A model generated the notes under the pieces. The model did no database searches. It saw nothing but the letters and a program-made list of their open reading frames with translations, and was not told the origin of the DNA. A program made the position numbers and the translations under genes. From Setophaga petechia (taxonomy: Eukaryota; Chordata; Aves; Passeriformes; Parulidae), in assembly GCA_024362935.1 (NCBI GenBank), contig JANCRA010000010.1, forward strand, positions 8,920,501 through 8,984,500: 64,000 nt of DNA. The letters run 5' to 3'. Of the stretch, positions 49,801-63,600 are shown piece after piece (positions within the stretch are counted from its first letter, which is position 1; every line of letters begins with the position of its first letter).

Positions 49801-52800
49801 AATGGTGACAATTTTGAGCCCTAAAGTAAGGATTTGAAGGTATGGAGTTTAAAGAGATTCATAGAAACAGAACATGTAAGAAATTCGTATTTTAAAGTTA
49901 TGTAACAGATTTATGTGCATACTTCGTCACAATGTGGAAATTGCTTTCTGACAGAGGGTAAATTAATCATCCTCTTGTGGATCAATTGAAATAAATAGGT
50001 GCAGAGGAAGGATAATAGGATGACTGTGTAGAATAAACTTATTTCATAAGAGGGAACTAACAGCATGACATTTTTCAGCTTGGAAAATTGAAGAATGAGA
50101 GAGAATTTCAGTGGGGGAACATGAGGGGGAGAGGAAAGCTGCTCTAGCTAAAGGGTAGTGCTGGCACAAGAACAGCTGGGTATCAGCTAGCTGTGGGTAT
50201 AGTTACATTAGTGATTAGAAGAGCTTTCTAAATGCCAGAGGGGTGAGATATGGGAACAGACTTCCAGTAGGAGTGAACAGGACATTCATTTTGGCAGGAT
50301 TTGGCCCTACAACTTCACATCTCAGGGCTGTCAAATCTACTGGAATAGAGTGCAGCATATAATGAAGAAGTAAAGTAGGAAAAGGGGGAAAATTTGAATT
50401 CCCTGTCATAGTGCCTTGATTTACCCTCAATCCTAATAAAGTATTAGACTGTATACTCCTTGTGAAATTATTGTACAAGAATGAGCTTTAGAATATCTGT
50501 AAAACCATGTTCAGAGTTTAGGCAGACTGGTTAATAATTAGTGCCGCTGCTTCTTTTCACCAAAAACATTGAAATTAGTGATTGATGATTTAGTGAAGTA
50601 CATAAAGAGTCTTAAGCAAATAATAGACCTGCTTTGAGCTGCTGTATTTCATAGGACTCAATAGGAGTGCATGTTTTATTATCTAAATGTATTTTTACCT
50701 TCTGCCTTATTCTTCATAGAACAGGAAAGAAAGTATTTCTAAGGGAAAATCACTTCCCTGGTTAGAAGAGCCCATGGTTATTTAATTATGTATACTTTTT
50801 GTGGGGCTGAGGTGCTAAAGGCAATGGTGATTTATTGGAATATGGTTTCACTATGACTTTTGAGCTATTTTCCTAAGTGATACTATAATGGAAAAATATA
50901 GATTAACGATAACCTTGGAAATTAGGAATAAATGAGGTACTTGGGTAGAAGTGCTGAAATGCCTTTCTACAGAGTAAGAAACTGATGGAATTGTAATGCA
51001 GTTAAGGTTGAGATGGGGAACTAGTTAAATGTAAATCATGTTTTTATCCTTGTTGATGTGTTTGGTACAACAAGCACCATCAAGGCTATTGTAGGTACTG
51101 GTGCAGGACAAATATTATGCAATAGTGTGGTAATAATGAAACATGAAGTGCTTGCCTGTTTGGGAGAACAACCTAGAATTATTTCTGAGAAATGTTGAGT
51201 GATGTTTCTAAAAAGATATTAGTTAATGTTAATTATAGGTAAAAAGAATAAGCATGATATGACTTTTTTATTGCAGTGAGGTCATGTGTTTGTTTTGGTG
51301 TTTCAGGTCATTCAGCAAACTTTTACTGCAGGGCTCACAGCAATGTTTTGTATATCTCTACACCAAATGCTACTGTAGGAAATTGCATAATTGCTGGATG
51401 TCTCACCAAAATTAAATGACATTGTCAGACAACAGAAAAATTGGTCCCTGAAACAAACAACTTTATTTATGCCTGTTGTGTTCTGTGATAGATAGCGAGT
51501 CTGGAGTCTTTCAACATTGATTCTTCAAAAATTCATAAACTCATCTAATTTATTTGGTTTCAGTAGCATTATTACTGAATTATATCAAAGGAAATCAAAC
51601 AACTGATTTTCTTGTGGCGTAATGATCAATTAAAAATAATTCTAATTTTAAGTTGCCTTTCAAAAAATAGTATTATTCCAAGCTATTATAGAAATGAATC
51701 TGTCCTCCTATTTTTATGTTCTTCACTTCTTTAATACATAATTCTTAGATTCATCAGTGAAACCTTTTCTCATTAATATTATCAGTTGTAGTTGTGAGTA
51801 AATGAAAACTTATATTTTATGTTGCCATAAGGATCTGTTAGAAAAAACCTAAACCCTAAGATTTAATTCTGAGTTAAGATATCACTGAATTTTTCAAGGA
51901 GAAAACCCAGGTTTTTGGCCAACCCAACCAAAACAAAACAATGAAACTTACATTATTGTTCAGCCAACAAGCACATTGTACTCTTGCCAGTGAGATTTTA
52001 CATTGCACTTCTTCTTCAGCATCTTTCATCTTTTAACCATAATTCAGGATAAACTAAGCATGCAAATGAAAAGCTTTCCACTTTCTGTGCATTGTGTTAA
52101 TTATGGAGTGCACATGCATTCAGTTCTTTGAAAGGCTTTCTTCAGGTGTGTAGCTTTGTTAAATAGGGATCAAAAGATTTAGACTTACATGCTATAAGCC
52201 CCCAAATAACTGGTTAATATTTATAAAGGAAATGGTGTCCTAGTTGAATTATCAGGTTTGAAATATACAGTCATGTTGAGAATGGAGGTCATTCCCTGGC
52301 ATGTCAGTATGGAATTTAACTGTTCCAAAATAAGTACATGATTTACTGTGGTGCTTTATGATTCCTAAATCATAAATATATGTATGTATTAGGAAGAAAT
52401 TAATGCATGTAGTCCAGGGGGTCGTTATGGAGTGTGTTGTATTTTACTTACTCTTTTAGAATATGGTCTATATGTATTTATAATTTAAGAACTGGTTTTG
52501 TTTCCAAAATAGCCAGATTTCAGGTCATAATTTTTTTTTTCAGGTCAAATCTGTAGGATTTTTTGAAATCAGGGTAATTATAATTATTGTTACATACTTT
52601 TCTGTGAGATGACTTAATCACCAGGCACTAGGCAGAATTTGTTGCTGGTGTTTTTGCCTGTTTTTAGCTTAAAAACCAATAAACCCAAAACAAACCACAA
52701 AACCAGCCAAACATAAAAAAGTTCAGATACTTAAAAAGGATGTGAACTAAGCCATGTAATATGGCTGAATTTCCCTGAAGGAGGAGGAGGAAGGTGTCAG

Positions 52801-54176
52801 TTACGATTAATGTGAACAACATTTATGGCCCTGGAGATGTGACCTCTCGTTACAGTAAATGTGACAGCATGAATTACTTTCAATTACAGTGAACTACATT
52901 CAGCTACATTAGTTCTGACACACCTCACTAGGAGAATGTTGCTGTGGTAGCTTGAACCAAAATAAAAAAAGGCAAAACTTCTGAGTGCAAATGTGTGTGT
53001 CACTTGAGCAGAGCCATTGGGCTCTGACTGCGACGTATTCTTGCCTCAGGTTTTACACACTTCTGTTAGATCATTTGTTATTTCCACTGGCACTTTCAGG
53101 TTTATGCCTTGGGTGCTGGAGAATATGAAAATCACCTTTTAAATATGCCGGGTATAATAAATGTAAATGCAGAATTATTTTTTTAAACAAGATTAGGTGA
53201 ATTATCCTTTTTTTTTTTCATCTGATAGTAACCTGCATGATTACTTGGAATGGTAAGTTGGCCCTATCATTCAGCATGTCCAACATGTCCCATTTTGTAT
53301 GGCATAACTACCTTGTAATCTTTATTGACACTATGAATTTATTAGTACAAATTAAATATATTGTATCACAGGATATTTATCACTTGACAGAAGCAGTTCT
53401 TATAATGTCACTACTTTTTCCTTCAAGGTTCAATTATCATGCTTCAGTTTCTACCTCTAAGCTTTTACAAAAAATAAAAGATGCCCAGGGCAGAAGTCAA
53501 CCTTTCACTTTTGCTACAGAGGAGATGCCATCTATTTCACGCTGTGCTAAGTATTCCATCGAAACACGAGTAAAACAGTGCCTTTGGCAAATCATAAATT
53601 AGAAATGGCACTAAGCAAAGGAAATACTTAATTAAAGCATTTTGTTGCACTTTGAGGACTTTATTTGCAGAGTATTGGGCATTTTTTGTGCAGAGATGAA
53701 GACCCTCTTTTCAAATTTGAGGCACTGGTGTTGGAATCAGAATAGAAAACTGTGACGTCAAATTGTCAGTTCACAGAAGGAAGCAAAAAACAGTGGTTGC
53801 TGACTCCAAAGTGATTCCAAATTAAGCCTGTGGACTGTAAATTCCTCCTCCCATATTAAGGACTAATTTTCAGACCTTTATTTTTCCAATATTTTCACTG
53901 ACCATTCAATGTGAAGTAGTGGATTGTGAAAATATTTGTAGGTGTTTCAGTGGTCATTTAAAAAACCAATATGCAGTGTAAAGTGGCTCCCATACATCAT
54001 CAGCTCTCAGGCCATTAAGGTACAAAGATCTGTATTTTAGTTACACTCACAGAAGTAGAATCAAATAATTTTAAGAGGTATCTTCAAATCACTGAAACAG
54101 TGGGAGACTAATAGAATTTTCAGTTCAGCTCTTCCGGCTGTGAAATATCTTTTCTTAGGCAATCAAATTACCTTGA
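34823..54176 (+). other. CACNA1D: CACNA1D intron 3, part 4
   Basis: Over 19 kb without a recognised exon. Noted: an A12 run at 36887-36898; a patch of different composition at about 39955-40500; a CpG-retaining patch at 41595-41680; a GC-richer patch at 47530-48180; and CpG-retaining AT-rich patches at about 49100-49560 and 52790-53860, the last including a TGACGTCA palindrome. An open frame of 121 codons at 53237-53602 has no recognisable homology. Confidence 0.6.
53753..53760. promoter_or_regulatory. Perfect CRE palindrome TGACGTCA
   Basis: The full 8-base cyclic-AMP response element consensus bound by CREB/ATF factors lies deep in intron 3, about 50 kb from the promoter, in a CpG-poor setting. 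A single octamer can arise by chance, and binding is not shown. Confidence 0.4.
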
Positions 54177-54655
54177 ATCTTGTGTTCTGTTTTGGCCCCT
54201 TCATTTCAAAAGGAGATTGAGGCATTGGAGTGTGTCCAGAGAAGGGCAGTGAAGCTGGGGAAGGGTCTAGAACGTCCTACAAGGAGCAGCTGAGGTTGTT
54301 TAGTCTGGAGAAAAGGAGGCTCAGTGGTCCTTACCACTCTCTACAACTCCCTTAGAAGAGATTGTTGTCCTCTACCAAATCTCAACAGAAAGGACAAGAT
54401 GAAATGGCCATTTAATTGTGTCAGGAAAGGTTCACATTAAATATTAGGGGGGAAAAAATCACTGGAAGAGTGGTTAGACTTTGGAAGAGGCTACTCAGGG
54501 AGGTGGTGGAGTCATCACCTCTCAGATGGTCCAAGAGACAACTGGAAGTGGCACTTGGGGATATGGTCCAGGGGTGATTATGGTGGTGCTGGGTTGATAT
54601 TTGAGCCAGATGATCTTAAAAGTCTCCTCCAACCTTGATGATTCCGTGACCTTCA
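54177..54655 (+). mobile_element. CR1 LINE fragment (ORF2 C-terminal end and 3' tail)
   Basis: This is the longest transposon copy in the window, about 480 bases in sense orientation. It carries the CR1 landmarks GAGTGTGTCCAGAGAAGGGC, GAAGCTGGGGAAGGGTCTAG, TTTAGTCTGGAGAAAAGGAG, AGGGAGGTGGTGGAGTCA and a 3' end TCCTCCAACCTTGATGATTC. The first part is the decayed C-terminal end of the CR1 ORF2 polyprotein, the last the untranslated tail. It is 5'-truncated, with small internal deletions after the GGCTCAGTGG segment and several frame breaks. It is not capable of coding. Confidence 0.93.
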
Positions 54656-57600
54656 GTAAATGCATGGTTTTTAAATTCTGTGCCTATAACTGAAAGAGAA
54701 CAAAAAATTACTTCCGTTTTTGGCTCTTGGTCTCTGGCATTTTTATCTGATCAAAATAATGTGTTTTTTCTTGCCTATTTAAGGATAGTAGAGACTTTGG
54801 TTCTTTAGTAGAGAAAGCCTAATTTTTCCAAAAGGGCTCTTATTTCATGTAATTACTTTGAAGAACAATGTTTGTACACATGTTTTAGGGGCCATTCCAC
54901 TGAATAGATGGGTGAAAAATCCCAAGGACTATGGCATTCTCTGTCAGCTGGAAAGCAGTTTTATAGGAGGAAGAAAAGCAAGTGTTGGTGTACTCAAACT
55001 GTCTTATAGTCATAACAGAAGTGAGCTTGAAGCAGTGACAGAGCACTTAGGAATATATTGTTGTGGACAGTGAGTTCTCTGGAAATCAAAACTGATATTC
55101 CAGATAGGGGAATAAATTAAAACAGGCTTAGATGCAGTTCAGATGGGAATAATAATAAAATAATCTTCTTGATCAAGTGCTCTGTGTGGAGAAGTGGAAA
55201 ATGAAATAAGACATTCAGAACCTAAATACATCTCCTGGGATGCCAAATGGTATGGGAATGAAAGGAAGAAAATGATTTTGCATTGTAACTTAGAGATTAC
55301 AAAGATGCACTTAGAAACATTTGCAGAATCTGGAATTGTAATAGTAACAGGCACTGGAGGGACCCTAAATTATGTTGGCTACATTCCACAGGATAGAGGT
55401 AAAACTGAGTCATCCATAAAGAAACAAGAAATGTGGCTTTAGGGCAGGCAGACTCATATTTTACTTTCTATCAGGAGTTTAAGATTTTTATCACTAAGAT
55501 TTGATCTGCAGATCAGAGGAAATGAACAAAAATGTTTCCAATTTTATTCAGGTATTTCAGCTGTTTCTACTGTGCCAAGTTTTCCTGATACCTTAGCAAT
55601 GGATGTCAGTAGTATTCCATGGCTTTCTTTATTTCAATATTAGTATATTTAGGGTTACTTTGAATGCTTTCCTACCATGGTTAGAATGAAGAAAACAAGA
55701 AAGCTTCATGGTGGTGCTATTAGCAGAGAAACCAGCTAAATGCTTCAATTTTTAATGAATTTTCATAAGAGTTGGATCAGTGTTTACCTGAGCACTGCTG
55801 AAATTAAAGCAGGTATATCATGGGTCTTGTTTGTGGACTGGATACAAAATTGTTGGTTTAGCTATGCTGTTTTTTGAATTTTTCTTGAAACTTCTCTGTA
55901 TTTATAGAGAGCCATTCCACCTTTTAATATTTCTTGTCCAAGAGCTCTATGTTTGCAGTGGAGCAAATGGCTTCCACTGAATAATGTCATGGCACATTTC
56001 CCTTGTATTTTCTCTACATATCCTCATTTTCTTTGTTGTTATGGAACAGCCAGAGCAATCTAACCCTCAGATGATGACGTTTCTATGTTCACTTAGCCTT
56101 GTGTTCAAGATGGAAGAACTTAGAGGGCTTTCCTTTCATAATTATCCAAATACTTAGTGGATACACAAAATAGGAATCTTCCTGCATTTTATTGCTCCAG
56201 GGAAATACCAATTTCTGCAGCCACATTACATTTCACATATCTGGAATTTACTATGAGATATTCTTTCGAAACAAAGTCTTTTATTAGTGTGCTATTTGAT
56301 TTTTGACTTTGAAATAAAATTTTTATTAAAGAGATACCTTAAGCATGTGGCTCAAAATCTACCCCAGGAGAAGAAAACTGCAAAGGAAAACTTGTTCAGC
56401 AACTGAGACACTCAAGGATAAAGTTGTGTTTTAACATTTTCATGGCTACTGCAAACCATTCTCCTGTCAGTTTGGATAAATGCATTTTTTTTGGTTCCCC
56501 ACATTGTTGTTCTGGGCAGCATCTACCAGGAATATTCTATCCTGTCTTCTCTTTTAGTTGAAAATGTATTTCATCAGCAACATTGCTGTTGACATTTCTG
56601 TAGTTTATGGCTTCTAGTGCTCTGGCAGGTTGTGTGCTCATAAATAATGCAATCTTTCTAGATTTGTTGGAGTGATTTTTAGTGCAATACTTTGTTTTAC
56701 CTGTTAACAAATATATAGCGTAAATCAAGGTCTATCTAAGGAGTTAAGAAATTCTTTCTAAAAGAAAAGAATTTTGAAGGGGTAATAGAGTGAGCAGCAT
56801 GTATTCTCAGAAAGGCATCAGATATTTCACACTGGAACTTATTTAGCAATCACATCTTCCTCTCAGAATGGAATCATCATTTCCACATCATGTATTGCAG
56901 TCAGTGTCTTCTGTATGAAATTCTAGTGGTGAGCTGATGTTAGGAGGTATTAAGAAGAAAGTCAGAACAAAATACAGATTTCTCTGTAGAAATTTCTTAA
57001 CATTGTTATACCAATATAAGGGATTCACATTCTCTAGTACTTTTTAAAGCCCTTGGAATTTTTTAAAATAATATGTTAATTCTGTAGCCAGTCCTGATTA
57101 AGATACCCAATCCTGGTCATGGTAGTTGACCACCCTCCAAAAGCAGAGGTTTGAATAAAATAATCTTGATGCTGCTGGTTTGCAGGGGCAATAGTAGATC
57201 ACAAGTGTAGGATGTAGCTCACAGATTGACCACTGGTCTGGGGCTCTTCTGTTTCCAACTTGAGAAGGATGATTAGAAAAATTCCAATGAAGTACCAGGC
57301 CTAACCATGTCCTCCCTTTGTACTCACCTCAAAGTCAGACCAGGACATGGGGTAGTACAGTGTGTTTGAGTTTTTGAAAACCTTGTGTCTGTTAAACCAT
57401 TTCCCCTGTAATAAAAATCAACCAATAAAGAAACCCTGCAAAACCAAACAAATGAAACAAACTCAAACCAAACCCCACCAAATGAAATTATTAAGCTTTA
57501 CATAATGCAAATTTCTACCATACTAAAGGTGTTTAGGAAAACAAACTGTCTCATTGGATATGTTCTTAACAAATCATTCTGTAGTTCTTAAACTGACAAA

Positions 57601-60600
57601 GCAAAGAGCTGATGGAGTCATATATCTGGCAGATTAATGAGTAAAGCATTGTGATGAAATTATTCTATCAGTTCTGTCCAGTTCTTTCATAATGAAAGTG
57701 GAAATTAGATTTGCAGTCAGATGAATAAATCAAGGGAAAAAACACCTACTCAAGGAATGTCATTGTTCTGTTTCCTGGCTGACACTACCAGTGCAGAACA
57801 GAACGACAGACACAATCTGTTCTCCATATTGTTTCCATGTTTGATTTTTTTTTTAAACAGAAAGTCCTTGACATTATTAAAACACAGCACTGGATCATTA
57901 CAGAGCTGTGAATAAATAAGTAACATACAAAAAACCCTGACCTTTTTGGTCTTTCCCTTTCTTTCCATTTGGGATACCATATTCCTTCAGAGCCACTTGG
58001 AATTGTCTGCTGGGACAGACTCTTGCTTTGGCAAGGCTGCCTGCAAAAGTTGAGTGCAGAGTGACCAGGACTGGTGTGAGAGCCACTCCTGTGCATTCAG
58101 GATTGTGTTGGTCAAAGAGGGAATTAGATGGGTTGGAAAAATAGACATTGTAGGTAGGTTTAAATTCAGGCTATTGCAGCATTGCCAGAGTAGTTAAATT
58201 TTTGTGACAGCTGAAAGTTTTTATGGCAGCATTTTAAGAAACACATAAGTGGTATCAATATGTGCTTTTGTAGTATGGTCAGCAAAAACATACAGGAAGA
58301 CCTCACACAGGAGTATTTTTAAAGCAGATTTGTTTTTCATCCATTTCATAGTGAAATGCCAAAATAATTACAGTTTGATGTGATTGGTGATATTTTGGTC
58401 TGTAGGTTTTCTCTTTTAATGAATTTTTTTTTTTTTGGTAGCTTTTGGAGTTGTTTTGTTTTTTTTTAACCTACCTTGCACTAAATTCAATAGAGGATTT
58501 TATCCTGTCAGTGCTCCTGCCTGTTTTCTACTCACAGGTTTCTGCATGGTCAGAATGTATTTATAAGGATTACAAAATTCTCTTGATTTCTAAATGTTTG
58601 GAATTTTAATATGTTCACTAAGGTATCCGAGACCTGAGAGTAATATTCTCATACCCTGGTTTCTGGCCAAAACCTGGTGTCTTATAAATAAATAAAATTG
58701 ATAGTAGGTATCAATATATATTTAACATTAGTGCTGTTTTATGACTAGATGTAGGTTTAATTCTCCACTTGACACTGGTTCTATTCAACTGTGTAAGGAA
58801 AATGATGAGACCACGTGCCAGTATACACAAATATTCTCTCCTAGTTATTTTGCTGGCCTTGTTTTCCTGAATATCATCAGTTAGATGGGGGCAGAAAGAT
58901 ACCCAAGTAAATTGGATTTTATTCCAGGTATATTCTTGGTTGCTTTGTTGGCCAGCTTTCATTTGTGCAGTTCTTTGGAATACTGTGCTCAATCTTCACG
59001 TGGTTTTAGGACTGAAGCTCACATGTTTCTGCCTGCTGGCATTTCTACAACCTGCCTTTCACACCTTGCAAGAATGCAGTCGTTGCCAAGTGATTGTTTT
59101 GTTTGTGGACCCTTTCTTGATATTTTTTTAGTAGATGGTCAATTTGCAGGAGTTCAGTTTTGCTTTTGGTTATTTATGATCAAATTTTCAAAACCACACC
59201 ATTTGTCTCATCTCTTCACAGCAATAGAAGCAGAAGGGCTGTCTGTGCCTCTGTAAGGGTGTGCAAGGCAGGGCCAATAGTGTGTTTAATAATTATGTAC
59301 ACACAGAGTGGATGTCTGTTGTTTTCCCAGCTGTTGCTCAGCAAAGCTCTGCATTACCTGTCCCAGAGCAGAGCTCTGCCTAAATATAAAGGAGGAAAAA
59401 ACAGACATAGAGGTTGGATTTTTTTCCATGTATGGACTGAAAATACTTAACATGTACTAAATTGAACTTTTATATGAATAAAACCAATGTGGCTCCACAC
59501 GGAAGCCTGTAATCCATATGAAAAATTCTAATTTGGATGCAACATTTTTCTCTCGATAAAAATGGTTATTTACAGAACAGAGGTGTTTATATCTCCATTA
59601 TTGTGTTACAACATAAAGTGCAAAATACATATGAGAAGCAATTACACTCCAAGATGAAATGCAGATCTACAGTGCATTTAGAGGAAGTGATTGCAGGAAA
59701 TAATGAAAAAAGTAATCACTGCTAAATATGCTCTGCTTATTCCTCTACCTCTGGCTGCCAGAACCTGTCAGATGAAAGTAAAACTAAAACTGCCTTTGAG
59801 GCTTGAGGTACTATTTCAGTGATGTAAGGTATCCAAATGCTCCTTCAGACTACATTGATAAAAAGAGACTTAAAGAAACTTAATTGCAGTTAATTTTAAT
59901 TGCACCTCAGTGTTTAGCTTGCACATCCATTTTGTTCCTTTGCTGTGCTCAGTGTCTGAGATGTTCTTATTCTCTGTTCCTGCAAACACAAATGCCTGCT
60001 TGAGATCTGGAGGGTGCAACTGTTGTTAATTGTGACCAGACCATGGGATTGTCAATCCTCAGTTCAAAAAAGATGAAAGGATTCTGTGTTCTCTTTGAAA
60101 AGAGTAAAAATGTTGAGTGAGATTTGTTGCTTGGCAGTGGTACTAGGAATGTGAAATCCTGTTCATTTAATATTGAACTGGTGTAAGAATGTTCTTGCTG
60201 TGTAACCCCTGCTTATTTCTGCTCCTAAGTGTGGAGTTTGTACTTGGTGTTGACTTTCAAGTGTCAGCCTTGCCATGAGATGCACCAGCCTGAAATGTCA
60301 GAGCATCTGGACCTGCAGTAATGTGATGGTGTCCTGTAAAGCCCCTCAAAACACTGGAGATGTTTCTGGGCCTGATGCCAAATTCCTGCCCACTCTTGCC
60401 CTGGATTTTACATGTATTCAATGTATTCAAACATAAAAGGTCTCATGTACATGAAATGTGCTCTTGAAGGATGGAAACAAGGTCTGTTGCCCAGGCCTAC
60501 ATTAAAGGAGTACAATTTTGTGAACATAATGATATTTTCTAAAGTTACTGCAGAAAAAAGCTGCACTTACAAGGACAGTAATGCAGATATCTGACAAAGT

Positions 60601-63600
60601 AGAGAGCAGTGGTTGTATTCCAGTGGGTCAGGACTGATGAGGCTGGTGAAACATGGTTTATTTGGATTGATCAGGACAAGAATCCTTAAAACATGGTTTT
60701 TAAACTCACCCTCCTTGTTTGTTGTTATGTATCTAAAGGCACAGTTAATCCAATAGTTATCCAAATTGTTGAGAGATAAATAATTCCAATTCTTCTAATG
60801 AATAGAGAGCAATTTCCATGTCTAATCTTGGTAGTACATTACTTTTAAAGTTGATGAAATAAAGGCAAGTATATAGATTTCTTTCTGCCAGGTGTATGGA
60901 TTCCATTCGTATTTCATTTTTTGTATGGGGAAACTGCTATAACATTTTTTCACGTGTGGGAATAAATAGGTTTACTTTCCCATTGTTGTTACTGTGCTGC
61001 ATGTCAGAGAGAATTTCTAGAGGAATACAGCTATACAAAGTGAAAAATTAAATAATTATATTTTAAAATTCAAAACTCTATCTACAAGACAGAAAAGTAA
61101 CTTGAGAGTTTTTCCTGTGCCAGAACTTGAAAAAATGGCTGATTGTCAAAAACATAAATGGCTTTATATGTGTTGTCCAAACATCAGTCACACAACTTAT
61201 TAACCAGCATCTGATTTTTTTTGTTGTTTTTGATCCCTAAATCAATAATGTCAAAGTATCTTGTGTTGTGTCTAAGCTTCAGAATGTTATCAGTCTGTTT
61301 AATTTGCTCAAATTGAGTCACTTTATCTGCTAAGCAGTTTTTACTCTGATGCATATTTGTTAGTCTGGATGCAAAAATATATTTCTTCAGTTAAGAACTA
61401 ATTCCCATCTCTGATGCTAAGGGAATAGAAATTTTAATATAGTACAACTTAATTACCTAGCATAATAGATTAAGGTTTTGCAAATTAATGACTTCCTATT
61501 TTGGAGTGGTTATCTTGTGAAACATCTTAACGTAAATGCAGAATTTTGGTGTGTCACCTTCTGACACGTAACAGTAGCTTTGCATATTTCTTTCTGAAAT
61601 TTTGAAAATATGAAGATAATAAATGATGACTAATGTACACCATCTGGCTAGGGTGGGGGAAAAAAGATTTCCTGAGCAACAGGGTTTCTGCTAAGCTGAT
61701 TTACTTAAAATAAGAAAGCAAATGCTTCCTTTTTTTTTTTTTTTTTTGTGAGAAAATGAGGATCTTATGATTGCACCTAAACTCATAGGGTAAGAGTGGC
61801 CTTTGTTTTGTGCTTCATGATCAATATCACAGGCAAACTCCATGGATTCCATGTGAAAGGCAGTTTATCTTATCAGTCCTGTTGCATCATATATTCAGAA
61901 CAAGATTGCTGAGACTTGAAGATTTCGAGCAGCATTAACCAAAGTGTCAGACAGCCTTGCTGGAATCAGCTGCCTGTGAGGAGAGATGACCTAGCTTTAT
62001 CAAATCAGTGAGCAAACAACTATTAATCTATACAGCCTCAGGATTAGATCCTTCAGAACGCAGACATATTGTTGTGCTTCATATCTTCTTTAGCTTTACA
62101 GCTGTCACTTTTTTCTGCTAATTTTATGATGCAGGGTAGAACTAAATGCAATAAGAGATATTAGAAATTATAGGCAAATTCTGCAATAATCTCTGCAGTT
62201 TCTTAGAACCAAACCCACCTTCTTGGTTTCTTTAACAGAGATTTTCTTTTGCAAGCACTCAATACTTACTCTTAAATATTTCCTTATTATTTTGTTTAGC
62301 TGTCTACTTTTTTAGTGTACCTACTGCCATTTTGAATGAAGTGTTCATTTCAAGATATCAACTAATTTGAACAAAATATGATTTCACCACTGGAGGAAAG
62401 AGACTAGATAAATGTGTGCATCATATCCTGCTAAAATTGCAGTCTTGAGTCTGTATTTTGAATTTCTCTCTTACTTTTTCAGTTTTATTTTCCCAAACCA
62501 ATCCTGCCTCTGCAACTCTTTCATGGATACTGAAAATTGAATTTTATTTACTCTTGACTAGTGGTTGCTTAAGCTCTGGATGTACAAGGTGATGTGTGGC
62601 CTACAGATGTATCAGGGCTGCAGAGGCAAACATTGAAGTCCATAGGGACCAGCAAGAAATTATCCAAGTATGAGAAGAGACCACCAGAACGTTCCTGAGG
62701 GTGAGCAGGTTGTCAGCTCTGCAGTTTGTGTGAGAACATCTTTTGGGTGCCTACTTATTCAAGAGCCAAACAGTCTGTGAGGAAAGCACAGCCTGTACTT
62801 TGTGTGTTATCTATGGGGCCAAGTCACTCATCTGGCCTCTGTGGAAGACACAGGTTGTGCTTTAAAAAGAAAGAAATAAATCAAGTGTGTGAGAGTGTGA
62901 AAGGGAGGAAAGCAGGAAGGGAGGGAAAACGAAACAGTGAAGTTATGGAATTTGTCTGATTTAAGTGAGCACACATGTATATTGATGTGTGACTTCCAGG
63001 TCCTTTCTCAGCCCATATTGGTGTGGGATTATTTAAGCCAAGGTGCAGCATTTGCCATTTTTCCTTGCTGAGATTTCATGTGGCTTCTGTTGGTGCAGCT
63101 CTCAAGGTCTATCTGTGAAGTGACACACACTGACCTTGAGCCTATTGGTGGGTTTAAAAATGAGATTGTCCTGCATTCCATAGGGCTTTAATGGAATGTT
63201 TGCAATACTGCTTAGGAAATAATAAAAACTCCTGCTTCCATAAAAGAGATGTGGTAAACAGGATGGAGACCAATGCTAATTTTCAAGGATGAATGGGAAA
63301 TGATAGGGCAGAGTTGTTCAGGTTTGAACTGTCCCATTGAAGTGAGCTGCAGGGCTGTGTGCCATTAACAAAGTTGTGTAACTTTAGCACTGGGGCTGGT
63401 GTTTAGCCCAGAGAGCAGAGGAGCTTTGGAATATTTTTGAATGGAACAGTGAAGACAAAGATGGTTTTTAGAATGGAACTGGTACTTTAATGGATGGAGT
63501 TTAATTACATGGTTGCCTATAAAACTCTGGACTGAGGGACCCATGAGGTTATTTTGGCTCAGAAGGTCGCATCCAGTCCTAGATTCTGTGTTCCTTTTAA

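Noticed and set aside
53237..53602. 121-codon open frame, considered as a missing Cav1.3 exon or a retrocopy
   Set aside because: It does not contain the expected IS2 sequence, matches no family I know, and is longer than the expected next exon. It is kept only as part of a candidate regulatory element.
54858..55442. Open frames after the CR1 copy, considered as transposon ORF remnants
   Set aside because: They lie beyond the CR1 3' end and share no reverse transcriptase or endonuclease motif.
61730..61747. T18 run considered as the tail of an antisense processed pseudogene
   Set aside because: The flanking sequence shows no open frame or similarity to a known mRNA, and no target-site duplication was seen.
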